Source: Pisaster brevispinus (taxonomy: Eukaryota > Echinodermata > Asteroidea > Forcipulatida > Asteriidae). Taken from it: DNA of 64,000 nucleotides. This document shows positions 1 to 13,000 of this stretch, one piece after another. Each line of letters opens with the position of its first letter. The stretch's first letter is position 1. A model generated the notes under the pieces. It made no database searches and was not told the origin of the DNA. It saw only the letters and a program-made list of their open reading frames with translations. Position numbers and translations under genes: made by a program. Location of the stretch: assembly GCA_023634235.1 (NCBI GenBank), contig JAMKCF010000007.1, positions 7,734,105-7,798,104 of the forward strand. Direction: 5' to 3'.

Positions 1-1224
1 AAAAATCTTTCAAAAACCTTTAAATGATCACATTAAAGCTTATCAAATGGAACATTTTACCCTTATCAAAGGTTCAGATTTCAAAGTGGTGGCACGGACA
101 TCAGTGGGGGCACCCGCCTTCCCCCTTACACGCCACCGCCTCGCGGAAGCCACATAATATACATGAACATAATGATGCACATTTTTACATACTTTCCCCA
201 CAGCAGTTGAAGTACCAGATTACAAGTGCCAAGAACTAAACGAGAATCCGTGTTTTTTGTTTTGTTTTGTTTTGGGGTTGTTGTTGTTTTTGTTTTGTTT
301 TGGGTTTTTTTTTGGGGGGGGTTGGGGGAGGGTTGTCTTTTGGTGTTTTTTTTTCTCTCTTTTTACCTATGCCATGATTACACGGCGTATTGAACCAATT
401 ATAACTATTGAAAGAAAAGACGAAATGCAAATTAGAAAAGTAAATAATAAATGCTATAAAAAAGTATGCACTACCCAGGCCCGCGAGAGCGGGGGTGCTG
501 TGGGTGCTGCAGTACCCCCAACTTTATGGATGGGATTGCTGGTATAAACTAAAGAACCCGGAGCTGGAATATTATACTAAAGCACCCAGAGGGATAAATA
601 CAAACAAAACAGAAAACACAAAAACAAAAGCAAACAAACAAGCAAACAAAAAGCTTAAACATTCATTACATCACAAATATTTAAGGAACTAAAAAAAAAC
701 ATATTAAATCACAAAACAAAAGTGATATGCAAAAAAAAGACAGTAAGAAATACTTTAATAGAAACAAAAAACACCTGTTTTCAAAGTTAAGGCCTATATA
801 AAATACAAATAAATACAAGCCGAAAAATTATGTAAATAATTCAACAAATTCCCATTGTAAAAAGTAAATAAATTTAGATGCACATTGTTTTGAAGTAACT
901 CAAAAATAAACACACATTTGACAAACAAAAATAGTCATACTGCATATATACAGAAACTACTAAAAAATATTAATAAAAAGCTTAGTACGTGATTTTACAA
1001 TGCAGATTTTAAAAATGGGAAACACCATGAGCGAGGAACACACTGCGTGCGCCATTGTCATAATGATGAAAGAAGTTGACATTAAGCGAGATAATTTAAT
1101 CGTTATTATCATTTTACAACAAGTCAACTGAGAAATGGGGAAATTAATAATGATCTATCAAAGCCTTTACAAATATTTTGTTCACGCTTATAAAAAAAAA
1201 TCGCAATAAAACTACAGGTAGCCG
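1..1224. other. No gene seen
   Basis: AT-rich DNA with only short chance ORFs. It contains a G/T-only tract at about 251-345 (runs of T and G, including nine consecutive G) whose translations are low-complexity artefacts. Confidence 0.6.
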
Positions 1225-1412
1225 TTAACGAGAGGCACTTATTGTTCCCTTCGCACTTATCACTTCTGAACCTGACATACTCCGTTATTCAATGCCAATA
1301 TTAACGAAAGAGACGATAATTGTACGTAAAGAACTAGCCTTGGAAATATTTTAACATTTGGAACACAATTCTAGTAATTTACTGCACGAGTCTCGAAAAC
1401 TAAACATCTTTT
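1225..1412 (+). repeat. Direct repeat, unit 1
   Basis: About 188 bp starting TTAACGAGAGGCACTTATTG and ending near AAACTAAACATCTTTT. A diverged second copy lies at 2147-2334 in the same orientation. No coding content was seen. Confidence 0.75.
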
Positions 1413-1764
1413 CAGCAAACTCGAGCGATAGGAATGGGGTCAAAAATATCCAGACCACGAAGGTTTTTGGACCATAATGGAGTAAGAAATAGGTAGACTT
1501 GGTACCCTGTGGTCACGTTCAAAAGACCGTGCAAGTCTGGCGACGAAAAGGTCACTATTGAGCTTCCGGGCACCTCTGAGCCATCAGGTAATGGGAGATT
1601 AACGTGGGTGCAATTTTAAGTGATTTTTAACAATTTTAAATCTCTTGTTTCCACATCAAAAACATTTTGGTGGAATGGCTACATTTTAAACTAACAATTT
1701 ACTAAGTAAAATTAAAATACAATCAGGAAACTTATAGACATGAAGAAACCCTGCTCAACATCCT

Positions 1765-1838
1765 ATCGCTTTGGGCGACTGGGCGGTCCAGTGGCTACCG
1801 TATAGCCACTAGATAGCCCATCAGTCGCCCAAAGCGAT
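1765..1838. repeat. 74-bp perfect-arm hairpin
   Basis: Arms ATCGCTTTGGGCGACTG (1765-1781) and its exact reverse complement (1822-1838), with an inner GTGGCT/AGCCAC pairing. Probably a small foldback insertion; no other copy was seen in the window. Confidence 0.7.
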
Positions 1839-2146
1839 ACACTGTAACATGCGGTGGAAAACTCTCACCAGCTTGTGCTTGTAGAAAAAAACGTGACATA
1901 AAAATAAAACCAAATAGCCATCGGTACGCTTTGTTCAAGTCAATGGCAATCATTAGTAATTATTAATTTTCCCCTGACTGGTAAAGTGTTAATAAGGATG
2001 AAATTATTTAGCTTTAATGCAATTTTTCGTTCACCATCGTGGCAATGCCAAAAACGTATGACTATATTGTAACAATTGATCAGTGAGCATTTGATGCCAG
2101 GGATAATTAAGCCTTCAGAAACTATTGTGTCCATCCTTGTAAAAAA

Positions 2147-2334
2147 TTAACGAGAGGCACTTATTGCTCCCTTGGGTCTTATCACTACCAAAGTTGACAT
2201 ATTCCGTTATTCATTGACAATATTAACGAAAGGACGATAAATGTACGTAAACAACTATGCATTGGAAATATTTTTCAATTTGAGCCACGATCTAGTAATT
2301 TACTGCAAGAGTCTCGAAAAACTAAATATCTTTT
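2147..2334 (+). repeat. Direct repeat, unit 2
   Basis: Second copy of the unit at 1225-1412, with scattered substitutions and small indels. Confidence 0.75.
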
Positions 2335-2837
2335 GAACCAACATCGCCTCGTCATTTTGGGGGTAGTCATTTTGCAAATTACACTAAAAATATTCCTGCC
2401 CTCCCCCCCCCAAAAAAAAAAAAGAGAGAGAGATTTATGTGCCAAATCGTGTCTCTGATTGTACGAAAGAGCATTTTAAGAACGTGGGCCCGAACCTTAC
2501 GCCGTATACGACAATTGTCTTTGAAAAAAAAATCAGCACCCCTTTGCAAAAATTTGTTCTCGCGGGCCTGGCACTACCTTAAATTTAACGACATATCCCA
2601 AAAACAAGATCAAGTAGAAACAATAAGCATTCAGGGGAATGCAATCTAAAATTTGTTACAAACGAAATTCCCGAGAAATGGATCTTGAAACTAATGTTCC
2701 CGTGACATCACGACCCGTGAAGAAATTTCCTTGTCTTCAGGTGTTGAAGTAAAGGAGCTGGTGGTAGTGTTTTCTGAACTGCCTTTGAAGTTTAAATGTA
2801 GGGCTAATCACAATACATGGCAGTAGGGTACAAATGA

Positions 2838-3809
2838 CCAGCGGTCGATTTCACGAAACGCTAAGACTCGTCTTATCTTGAGTTAGGACGAGTTACTCGT
2901 CCTAACTTAGGACGCATCCTAGGAACGATTTCACAAAAGATAGGAAGGGTTCAACGCCTCCTAACTTCCATGGCAACGGCGCTGAACCCGTCCTAACTTA
3001 GGACGGGTCTGAGGGTCGTCTTTAGCGGATGATTTTGCGTTATACATGTATGTGTGTGTGTGTTGCTTACAATGCGCTGCTACTGCTGGCTGACCGCAAA
3101 GAGAGACGGGCGATACGAAGAAAACGACCATAGTCCGTCACACACTGGCCCATTCCCGGTGTGACATCATTGTAAAATAAAATAACGCATTAAAAACTGT
3201 TCGTTCACTAACTCATAATTAATTAAATTTACAAATTTGTCAAAGTTTTTCAATATCATAATGTGCTAACCATTGATCGTTACCGATGTGACCGACATGG
3301 AGGGTTGCGACGACAAGGGGAAATTCATCACACTCACGGCACGTTCTTACACAGTTTTTTTCACTCAATTTGAGTTTGTTCCCCTCCTTTTACTCAACAA
3401 CCGTACAAAACAGCTTACCTAGGCTTTATTTAAAAACACACATTGATTGTTCACCCATAAAGGTCTAAAAAAAACAGATGTTTGACATTTTGTCACCAAA
3501 GCGGAAACAAAATGGCCGACGATCTGTTTTTCTGAAGGAGAAGAACACGATCACGTGATGTGCTAATCTTACGACCGTTTCATGAACTGGGCAATACACG
3601 CATCAAATAGCCGTTGCGCTAGCATTTTTAGCCTCGTCCGAGAATTCGTTTGTGGTATTATAATAGTTACGACTCGTCCTGCTTAAGACGGGTTTTGTGA
3701 AATCGATCCTAGGATCGTTTTTAGCTAGGATCGATCTAAGGGCTGGGACTCGTCCTAAGTCCTAGGATCGATCCTAAGTTAGGAAGAGTTTGGTGAAATC
3801 GACGGCTGG
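2838..3809. mobile_element. Non-autonomous DNA transposon with complex inverted ends
   Basis: Left end CCAGCGGTCGATTTCACGAA and right end, reversed, CCAGCCGTCGATTTCACCAA. Both ends contain clustered GTCCTAACTTAGGAC-type palindromes (2876-3010 and 3665-3790). There is no transposase ORF. Boundaries are approximate to a few bases and the target duplication is unclear. Confidence 0.7.
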
Positions 3810-3965
3810 GCCCAATTTCCAGAGCTACTCTAACCACAGAAAGTAGCTAAGCACAACCAACATAATAATATGCCAAACAGAATGAGGTTAACAGCCAGCA
3901 TACCATTCCATCATGTGACATGTATCCTGCCTATTTTTGCTTAGCAGAAATATGTTGTTAAGCAA
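3808..3965. mobile_element. CTTAGCAGA-family MITE
   Basis: One member of a family with the frame GGGCCCAATTTCATAGAGCTGCTTAAGCA ... accagcc ... cacatgtacc ... TGCTTAGCAGAA ... TTAAGCA. Other members lie near 26752-26938, 38838-38980, 59217-59600 and 62018-62210. Confidence 0.55.
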
Positions 3966-4423
3966 TAGTCAGTGCTTAATGTTTTACTTGTATAGGCGCA
4001 TTTTGGTCGAGGAATGCCGCGTTAATAGTTAAAGCCTTTTCGAAATCGAGACTTCAACCAGACTCAGCCCAGCACATTTACGCTCGCTTGATGGCTAGAA
4101 GATGTTCAAATTAAGCAGCTGTATAAAATTGTGCCCAGTGATAAAGCCTGGCTTAACTACATTGTACAATGGTGTCACCGCAAACGTTGTGTATGTTGCG
4201 CTGGTAGGATGGTTAGTGAAGTGTGGGATAATCTGTTGAGCTATAGTGTGCATTGTAATAGATTGTTATCATGGCACAGCCATGTTGGTTTGTTTTTTCC
4301 ATTCAAACCAATGTAACCAATTGGGCTGGAAGGAAGTTTAGTCTGTCCCCTTTTGAGAATTCAAACTATCAGTGCCATTTCGTATACAGGGAATCTGACA
4401 AAGGTGGCTGCAGAGCGATATAT

Positions 4424-4552
4424 GGCCGTGTCCGAAACGGCGACTTCGGCTACAGCTAGGGCTAGATCGCGCGCGTCTGCCTATTCTTCATCACTGGTAG
4501 ACGCGCTGATCTAGCTCTAGCTGTAGCCGAAGTCGCCGTTTCGGACACGGCC
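4424..4552. mobile_element. Harbinger-like foldback MITE, copy 1
   Basis: A 129-bp nearly perfect palindrome with ends GGCCGTGTCCGAAACGGCGA, flanked by TAT on both sides. It interrupts duplication arm A; the equivalent site in arm B (near 49146) is empty. A 3-bp A/T target duplication and GGCC ends fit the PIF/Harbinger superfamily. Confidence 0.8.
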
Positions 4553-5072
4553 TATGTCTAAACTGCCTTGTTGCAGCAGAGTTTTTGAGGGCTTAGTTTC
4601 AACAGTTATTTGCAACTCACATTGTGCCTTTCTCCTGACAGTGTACACACTTCCTCTTGGAAGTTATTATACAGGATCGGTAGAGCGAACAAAATAGTCA
4701 CAGACAGTGTTCATTTTTTTGTGCGATCAATCATACTTGAAATAACAAACCTGTGAAAATGTGTGAGTCAAGAGAAAATAGTGAAATTCATGCGCAGTTT
4801 TCAGCATGTAACCGAAAACCAGCTGTTACTTTTTACAAGGTTTTCATGTGAGGTTTTCTCGAGTAAAAATATGACATTTCATGGGAAAATATTTTACAGG
4901 AGAAAGGATTCTGGTATGAACTTTATAATCAGCAAGCTTTCAGACTGAAATTAAACAATATTTGTTATCCCTACCTATCCTCTATAACACCTACAAGTAC
5001 ACTAAAGTTATTTACACCAGTAAGTCCAACTTCAACAAGGAGTGCTAGGAAACCATCTTGAAGCTTCCACGT

Positions 5073-5189
5073 TCACAATGAATTGTCTTCAATTGAGTCC
5101 TCTAGCTTCTTTAGAGCTTCATCCAGCTCCGCCTGCGTTTTTGTCAACTTACGTTTGATATCATCTCTCATACGTTTGGATTCTTCAGT
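5073..5189 (-). CDS. copy A last exon: coiled-coil tail
   Basis: Encodes TEESKRMRDDIKRKLTKTQ, then a charged helix ending EDSIEDNSL, then TGA. It has the same length, phase and stop as the last exon of copy B, while the intron between is far more diverged, which suggests the exon is constrained. Confidence 0.72.
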   Translation of the reverse strand, partial: TEESKRMRDDIKRKLTKTQAELDEALKKLEDSIEDNSL

Positions 5190-8100
5190 CTGTTTCAAAG
5201 TAAAACAATTAAAGTGAATTAAACCGATCAATTTCACTTTAAAACAAAGTGGTCACCTTTCGTTAATAAAGGGTATGATTCTGAACACGACGCATCCTTT
5301 ATAATCATAAGCTTTCATGTAACATAGCTAAAGAGGACTTAAAGATCCTCCACCTTTTGGTGTACGGTGTTGTTAGCCCAGCCCAACCAAACTTGCAATT
5401 ATTTTTTTTGGAAGGGTACACCCATTAAACTAGAAAGACCGCATCTTTATGCATAAGAGTATTTTCCCATCTGTCTGTAAACACTGCTCTCGATGGCCTC
5501 ACACTTTTATCGCTCCCCATACTTGAGAAGTGCGTGAACAGTGTTCTGAGAAACGCACTGTATTTCGTATAGTAATCCAAAATGGCAGACCTCCTGTTTT
5601 TCTAAAGGAATGTGACGCCAGTGCGAAGGGTATCGCACTTACATTTGGCCTGCGTGAAAGGCCCGCAAATCATGGCAAGTCTCGTGAAAGATTGTTACAT
5701 GCTTTACCTTGTATCCCTTTTTGTCTAATGTTTGTAACTCCAGATGCAGCTCCTGACGTTTTCTCTTCAGTTTGCTGATACCCAAGGAGTCCGAGCTTCT
5801 GGACGTTGTTGATGTATCATCTGGCAGAATGTGTTTCGGGTAGGCCTCATGAAAACGTAGGAAGGTACCTTCATGTTTTTTATTTTTTGCGGTAACATCA
5901 TAAGCAACTGGTCCGACCCAACTAAATCCCAGATAAAATTCCACCTTCTCTTGGCTGGGAGTGCGTTTCTTATACGGCACGGCTAACTTGATGTCTATAT
6001 CATTTCCTTTAGGTGACCGGTAGAGTAGATGCATTGGACTTACAAGAATACCCTTCAGACGGAGTAACCTATTTTTTACAAAATCCGAATGCCAAAACGT
6101 CCCGTCTTTATCGTGTTTGTCAAGTTTAGTTTGAGCTGCATGCGGGAATTCGCTGATGTGAGCGAAAACTCTCAGATCTGCAGGCGTACCTTTACCAAGA
6201 AAAAAGTATGTTCGAGGTTTCATGTTGTATTTTGCATGGCGTTTCACTCGGTCTCCGCCGTCGTTGTCTCCTCGCTTTGTCAATTCGAAAGAATAATAAG
6301 ACAAGTCGTTCTTATCTTTTCTCTCTGATACGACGCCCTCTATTGGCCATAAGAACATCATCATGAAGAACGGAGGGTAGAAACTGTCACCTCGGTCTCT
6401 TTCCTTACAAAGGGGTCGAACAAACTTCTGATACACATCGTCAGCTTTCATTACTGGTTTATCCATCGAAGACAGAGCCAGGTGGATGAGTATTTGGGTT
6501 TTCAAATCAAAAAAACTGTAATCGCTTGAATTCTGCTCTAACAGTTGCAGAGATTGTACAAGAACATTGTCATTCTTTGCTCGCGCTAGATCAAAGATAT
6601 CACGGAATTGTTCACACTTTAATTGTTTGACTTTGATACGGCGCTGTTCCGACACATTAGTGGGAACCGGGTATCCATAATTACCCGGCAGTGTTTCACC
6701 AAAGTATTTCTCGTACAGACTTGTGTACTTTCTCAGGGACTCTTTCGTTTCTTCCAGTGTCTTTCTAGCCATCTGTGCATGTGAACCGTCTTTGTAATAA
6801 GTAGTTGTGTCATCCATCAAATTCAAAACAAAATCTATTCGATTCTTAAGCTTTTCAAATGTGGATTCAAGCTGTGGACTCAAAGCAAGTTTGGAGTGTT
6901 GGGTTTTGATACCATGGGTTCTTAATGGTTCTACACACGTGTAAATAACCTTCAGCAGTCTGAAAGCTACGTCAACCTCGGCACATAAACCTGTGTATTC
7001 AGTTTGCATCTTCTCTTTGGATACCTCGTAAGATTTACGGAAGACCTCCATAGCTTTGAATGACCAAGATGTGAAATCCTGGCAGTCGCCATCTTTCATG
7101 ACCTGCTGTTCATCTAAGAATGGTTGCGACAGATTTGTCAAGTGTTTCTTGAGGATTCTTCCCTTGGTATCCCAAAAGTAGGCATTTTTTGAGTCCAGCT
7201 TCAATGCTTTATCGGCGTAAGTGCTTGCTTTATCGAATTCTGACTCTTTGAGATACAATCTTGCAACCTGTTGCGCAACGAAGGCATCATTAAGTATTTC
7301 AAATCCAAGTTTGAGTATTTCAATTGCTGCTTGTGATCCTTCAGAGATTATAGCAGCTTCAATAAGATCAGAAAAGTCTGTCTTGGCTTCGTTTGGCAAC
7401 TTGGTCCTCCGGATGAGTAGGTCATGGGTTGTCCTAACGAGGTTCTGCCGACTGTATGACTTGGACTTCAGTAACTCACTGTTTAAAAACTCTGCAGTGA
7501 CATCAGACAGAGATTGGTTTCCGTTTTTTTGCATAATTTGACGCAGAACCTCTTCCGCTATGTGTTTATGGAAAATCTTTATTCCGATGTCCTGTCTTAA
7601 CACCATGATATTAAATGAGGGAGAAACTAATTTCTCCCAGGGCCGCCGGGGCGACGAGATATGATGAGATATGCCTCCCATTCGCATCAAGGGATATTTT
7701 GCACCCATCATTGAGTCACAGCATGAGGTTGGTATTACAGAATCGGGTCTGTAGGAATTCAGGAATGCGCAGTACTTGATGAGCAAAAATTCGTCATTGT
7801 TGACATCAAGAATTATTCGCGAGACGACATTTTTGATATACTCCGGGTTGAATTCTTCCTTCATGACCATGAAAGCTAGGAGATTATCTGGTTTAAACTC
7901 CCCAGTCTGTAGCACCCTTTCCTTGTCTTCTAACTCAGTATACTTCCGCTGAAACCACTCCTTTTCACTTTGGTCAAGTTTATGATACAACGCTACCTCG
8001 AGACTCGACTTGTCTTCGGTAATTTTAAAGGACATTGCACTTCGTTTGCAGTGGAGAAGAACACAAACAGCACCGTGTCCCACGTCAATGCCCTTTGACA

Positions 8101-9796
8101 CCTCCTCAAGCTCTGCTATCAGATCAACCAGCTCCATATCATCTAGGTTTTCAACAAGTACACAGACAGGAGGAATCTCCTCTGCATCTTGGTTTTCATA
8201 ACCATAGCGTCGAACCTCCATTATTTGATTGACAGTGTTGGTGGTAACCCGATTGATAACAATGCAACGGTGTTCTCTGTGCAGTTCCCAAAACACATGA
8301 CGAGCCAAGGTACTACCCCCTGCACCAGGTTCATGTAACAAGGTCACTGTGACAATTTTACTGTCATTGAAGCTACGACTTTCTAATGGTTTACTTATCT
8401 TTTGCAAGAGTTCGCCAAATCCTTTTCTTTTCAGTACATGCCCGCAACCTTTGCCGGTTAATTTGAAGCCCAGGGCAAAGTTCCACCAATCAACCTTTTC
8501 TCCATGGTAAAAATGTAACTCCTTTCGTTGTGCGAATTTTTCGTAGCCGGGGTTGGATTCGTCCATGTCTGTATTTTCACATTCGTTCTTGTAGATAACT
8601 GTTATGTCATTCCATTCTTCTCTTTGTTTGTCAGAGAGGAAACATGATGGTCGACCTTTTAGACAAGGCAGTTCGTGATCCATGGTTTGGTGTATGCCTT
8701 TCATTCGCATCATAATATGGTTTATCTCTTCCCACTTCAAACCCACGACACTTATCTGGTGAATTTCTTCTAAAGAGAACCATTTACTAACACCACTTAC
8801 AAACTTTGTGTACGTCTCTTGATCCTCAGCGATACACGTGATGTTCTGCAAGCCTTGAAAAGAAGATGAGATCTTCCTGAAAGTGTCGCAGATGATATCG
8901 ATCTCATCATCTGATAGTATAAGGAACAATATGACGGCACGGCCTTCAGGTATTACGGACGGTTTGGAGAAAAAACTAATCGACGCCTCTACGTCTCTGC
9001 TACGTTGTTTGTTCCAGTCCTGTAGGTTCATCCGAGGAGTTTCAAAACTTGGGTGGTCTTCCCGTCCATTCGTAAAAAGCCAGAGTGTTTGTTCAGGAAA
9101 GTCAATACTGTTTCTAAAATCTGCATCCGATTCAATGTCTTTAAATAACTCGGGTTGCTGTAAGGTAACCATCCGGTCGTCGTGGTAAAGTTTGCAGAGG
9201 CCATTCACCAGGGATTTGGAATCAAAGTCCAACACAGTTACCCATTTAATAGCATTGATGAAGCCAAACTGTTGAACAATTATTGAGCCTTCAGTTGGCA
9301 AATCGGCTTCAGGTAGCATAGCAGACTCTGGCGGTTTATTCACAATGAGCACTGGATAAAATGACTCGTCAAGTTCACCGCGTTCATCGCCTGTCAGTAG
9401 CTTACGAAGCCTGGGCTCTTCGGCATGTGATTCTTTGGACTGTTGTCTCAGCGGCCTGTTGAGCGGTGGTGTCTTCTGTTTGCTGTAGGAAACCGAAGCC
9501 ATTTTTTCACTTGCGGATGACTTGCTTGCGTTCCGTGAAATTGTTGCAGCCTTCTGTGAGGAACGTTCGGCTTTACTCTCATCGTGAATCTGACTGATTG
9601 ACTTCCTAACATTGGTTTCTTTATCTGCGGTAGATGCAGATGCGGTCTGACTCCTTCTCATTAATACTTCCGTAGAGATTTGAGTAGTTTCGCGCTCTAA
9701 TTGGACAGGAATCGAATTGGGGTTTTGTGCCGACGGCACTTCTTCCAATGCAAGCTCATCTTGACTTGTTGGAGGATGCTGGAGTGTGATATTCAT
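5073..9796 (-). CDS. SAMD9-like protein, copy A (lacks N-terminal exons)
   Basis: Two exons: 9796-5708 and 5189-5073, joined by a GT-AG intron in phase 0 (AAG|GTAAAG ... GAAACAG|ACTGAA). From the first ATG (9796) the protein is about 1401 residues: Ser/Thr-rich linker, SAMD9 core with Walker A GAGGSTLA near residue 491, Walker-B-like VCVLVENLDDME, TPR-like helices, a complete OB-fold (RLLRLKGILVSPMHLLYRS ... FYLGFSWVGPVAYDV) and a coiled-coil tail ending EDSIEDNSL. It is a close paralogue of copy B from that copy's residue 613 onward. Homology stops near 9879, and no SAM, TRADD-N-like or ubiquitin-like exon was seen upstream. The frame is uninterrupted for about 1400 codons, so it is either expressed from a new start, joined to unseen exons, or a young truncated duplicate. 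Without splicing the first exon would read on to a stop at 5639. Confidence 0.75.
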
Positions 9797-9957
9797 CGTT
9801 GTTGTACTTTCTTGTTCACTGGATTGAAGTTGTTGTTTTTGCTTCAAATGTAATGGAGCGACCCGCTGCTTTGGCCGGGTATCGGGTACGGCTATTTTTC
9901 CTGGCAGAATACGAGTGGGCCTACGAGTGCCGAGCCACCAAAACGGTACTCCAGTAG

Positions 9958-10066
9958 TCGTACTCGAGTACTAGTACTCGATTACTAGTACTCGATTACT
10001 AGTACTCCATTAGCAGTACTCGAGTAGTAGTTCTCGAGTAGCAGTACTTGAGTAGTGGTACTCGAA
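9958..10066. repeat. Tandem repeat of GTACTCGAGTA-type units
   Basis: About ten degenerate units built around TACTCGAGTA or TAGTACTCGA, just beyond the 5' breakpoint of duplication arm A. A palindromic unit next to a duplication edge could have promoted rearrangement. Confidence 0.75.
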
Positions 10067-10079
10067 CTAAATTACAATC

Positions 10080-13000
10080 GAGTGGATCACCAGGAAACCA
10101 AACGAAGAAACACAAAATAAATCACATGAAATAAGAACTATAAAAAATAGTAAAAGTATTTATTTAAAAAAAAATTAACAACAAAAACTTACTAGATAAC
10201 TATTCAAATATAAGTTTTACCGTATACAACAGCACGTTTTTGATGTTCATTTGTATTAAAACAAACAAATCAACCGCACGAAACAGTCTCCGCTGATTGT
10301 CTAATTAAACACAAACAAACATAAACTAGACATTAGGTGTTTGCTTTAAAGTGATCCCGCCATTAAGATAGAAGACACTTGACCTTTGACAGGCCCTTAT
10401 TTTGACTTTAAGTGTGCCTAGAAATCTAAGCCTCATCTTCAATATGATACTAACTCTAAAACTCATTTTAAACCTGACCCTAAATCTGACCCTCATTCCA
10501 TTTGAACCATGTGCTGTAGGACTTTAATTCGTACCTTCATCGCTTCTGGTTCAGAAATTGTGTGTTTTTTTGTATTACTTTGATTTTCCTGTTTGGACCG
10601 GAAGGAAAGGTAAAATTGGGTCACCGTTTTTAATACAATGTCAAATGTGAAATAAGCAATTGTAAGTTACAAGACATTATGACTTTATGTCATATGGCTC
10701 AGGAGATATGATTTGTTTACAGTTTTAGAGCTTCCTGTTTGGACCGGATGTAAAGGTCAAACTGGAATAAAATATCGCAAATGTCGAAAGCTACAAGACA
10801 GCACAAACATTACGACTTAATAACATGTGGTTCGAGAGACATGATTTTTGTAAGTAATAAGCTTTCAATTACCGTAACTTGAGACCTGATGACGTCACGT
10901 TGAAAAAAAAAGTCATACTAAAAAAAATGTACCTAGGAATTACACATGTTGGTCCTGCACGATTCCAATGGGCTATGCACAAACTACATTGGTCCGCTGC
11001 TGGATAGGAATAAAATGCGATGCAATCTCCGACACATTGCTCTTCTTGCAGAACACAACAGTTTTAGCCGTGGGGTTAGATTTACCAATCTATTCGTTAA
11101 TTTTCGTGGAAATACATTGTATTTTGATTATTTGTAGTGGCATATAATAACTTTTAGGTAAAGCATTTGTGTTTTTAGAATGATTTGTGTATTATAGGTA
11201 ACTAAAATTAAACTTATTTTGAAATTTGACCAACCAAATATTTACACTTTTTAGAGCCAATGGTTTTGTACACAGATACAAAACGCGCAATAAGTGATAT
11301 CGTGGTGACGTCGCACAAAGTATCAGCCCCAAAGCACATCTGCAGTTTCCAGTAAGTGAACAACCGAAAAAGTTTGACGATCGGCGGTATACTGTTTGCG
11401 ATATGATGATAACAAGGTTGGCTATGAAATATTCAAATCGCTTAAACAAGCCTATTTAATTAAGAATTTTAAACATTATTAAATTTAATGTTAAGTTCAT
11501 ATACTAAGCTTCAATTTGATGTTGGATCTGACTCTTTCATATTTACTCATTAGGATATTAGGACTAAAGAAATATCATGCGGAAACGAAGAATAAGACAA
11601 ACTTGACATAGGTGTTTGTGAACAAACACAAAGCTGTTCCGTGTATGTTTGCTTTGATTAAAAGCAATTCTGACCTCTAAAGTGGGTCTGACTTCGTGAT
11701 AGCACATCATCAAAAAACTGTTTAAGGTGCTTTCCAGTAAGGTCACTAGGCAACCAACAACGCCATAGATGCAGCATTGACCTAGCTGTCTAATCTAGTC
11801 TGACACTCTAAGCTGCTCATCATACGAAAGAAGAAGATTGGGGCCATTCATCTGTTTTAGGCTGTACCAGCATTGTCTCCCCATAATATCTTGGTATGTT
11901 GGTAGAGTACTGCAAAAATAGTGCACTGGTTGAGAATAACAATGATAGAATGCAACAGAAACTTCGTGCAGTGTGCTACTGTATCCTTCACAATGCGCAA
12001 TCCTGCTGGCTCTTCATGAACTATGTAATTTGTCATCAAAAGCAGCGCGCAAGTGATGATTCGTAGTGCTTTGTGACGACATGAGTTGTCGTACAATGCA
12101 GGCATGCACAAAATAAGAGCTAGATATATCTATTGCCGAGGTTAAAACAAACACATTCAGTGTGTATGTTAATAGCTGTAACCCAACTTTTTAACAGTGA
12201 TTATTGTAATGTAACATGACTCCACTAATTTTACTGTCAACTAAATGTAAAGGGGGGCTTGGGTTACCCGGGAAAGGAAAGGCAGGGGCACCAGGGCAAC
12301 ATCCCTTGGTTACGACACTAAGACACGTCAGTTAAACTTTTGGATGAGCAGAGTTATTCCGGAAAATTATGGTTTTCTTTTGTAATGCATTATCTAAATT
12401 GCATGTGTAGCATAATTCTACACATATAAATAAGTCAAAAATGTGCTAATCATTATTCACCAACCCTGAAAACATGAGTCTAGACACTTCGTTTGCCATG
12501 ATCGGATTTTCAGATACAGAGTTGTTGCGAAAATATCTTTGTATGACTGTGACAGCTAATTTGCATATTTTACATAGTTGTATGCGTATAATTAATTCAA
12601 ATTGTGCTTATTGTATCTGATAACCTTGAAAACCTGGCATAGACACTTCAGTTGGTATGATTGGATGATTATTGCGGAAGCTAGTTTGCATACTATTCAA
12701 ATTTGAACCCTTTCCACTAATTATATTTAATATACTTTGTGTATGGTGCCGAGGGGACATCTCTGGATTGCATAGAAGTGAACAAAATTGCAATTAGTGG
12801 TGGGTTGAGCCCTAAAATAGGCTAGATTGACTGGACTGCTGTGAAAAATCACATTGTGAAGCTACCACACTGTGTTATTGCGTGTACATTCTGTGTTCAC
12901 ACATTCACACTATGATCACATTGTGAACACACTGTGGTGACGATGTGACATAAAAATGAATAACACCCTGCCTCTATTAGCGATTAGTTGTAGGTAGATG

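Larger units (their letters stand above)
4270..9879 (-). repeat. Inverted segmental duplication, arm A
   Basis: Reverse complement of the segment at about 42849-49312. Homology covers the long exon, the last intron, the last exon and over 700 bp of 3' flank, ending near 4270 (the text around ATGGCTGTGCCATGATAA occurs in both). The presence of the intron and flank shows duplication at the DNA level. Arm A lacks the piggyBac MITE and the SINE of arm B and carries its own MITE at 4424-4552. Confidence 0.88.

Noticed and set aside
5639..5707. C-terminus of copy A reading through to the stop at 5639
   Set aside because: A good donor (AAG|GTAAAG) at 5707 and a matching conserved exon at 5073-5189 explain the end better; the read-through residues differ between the copies.
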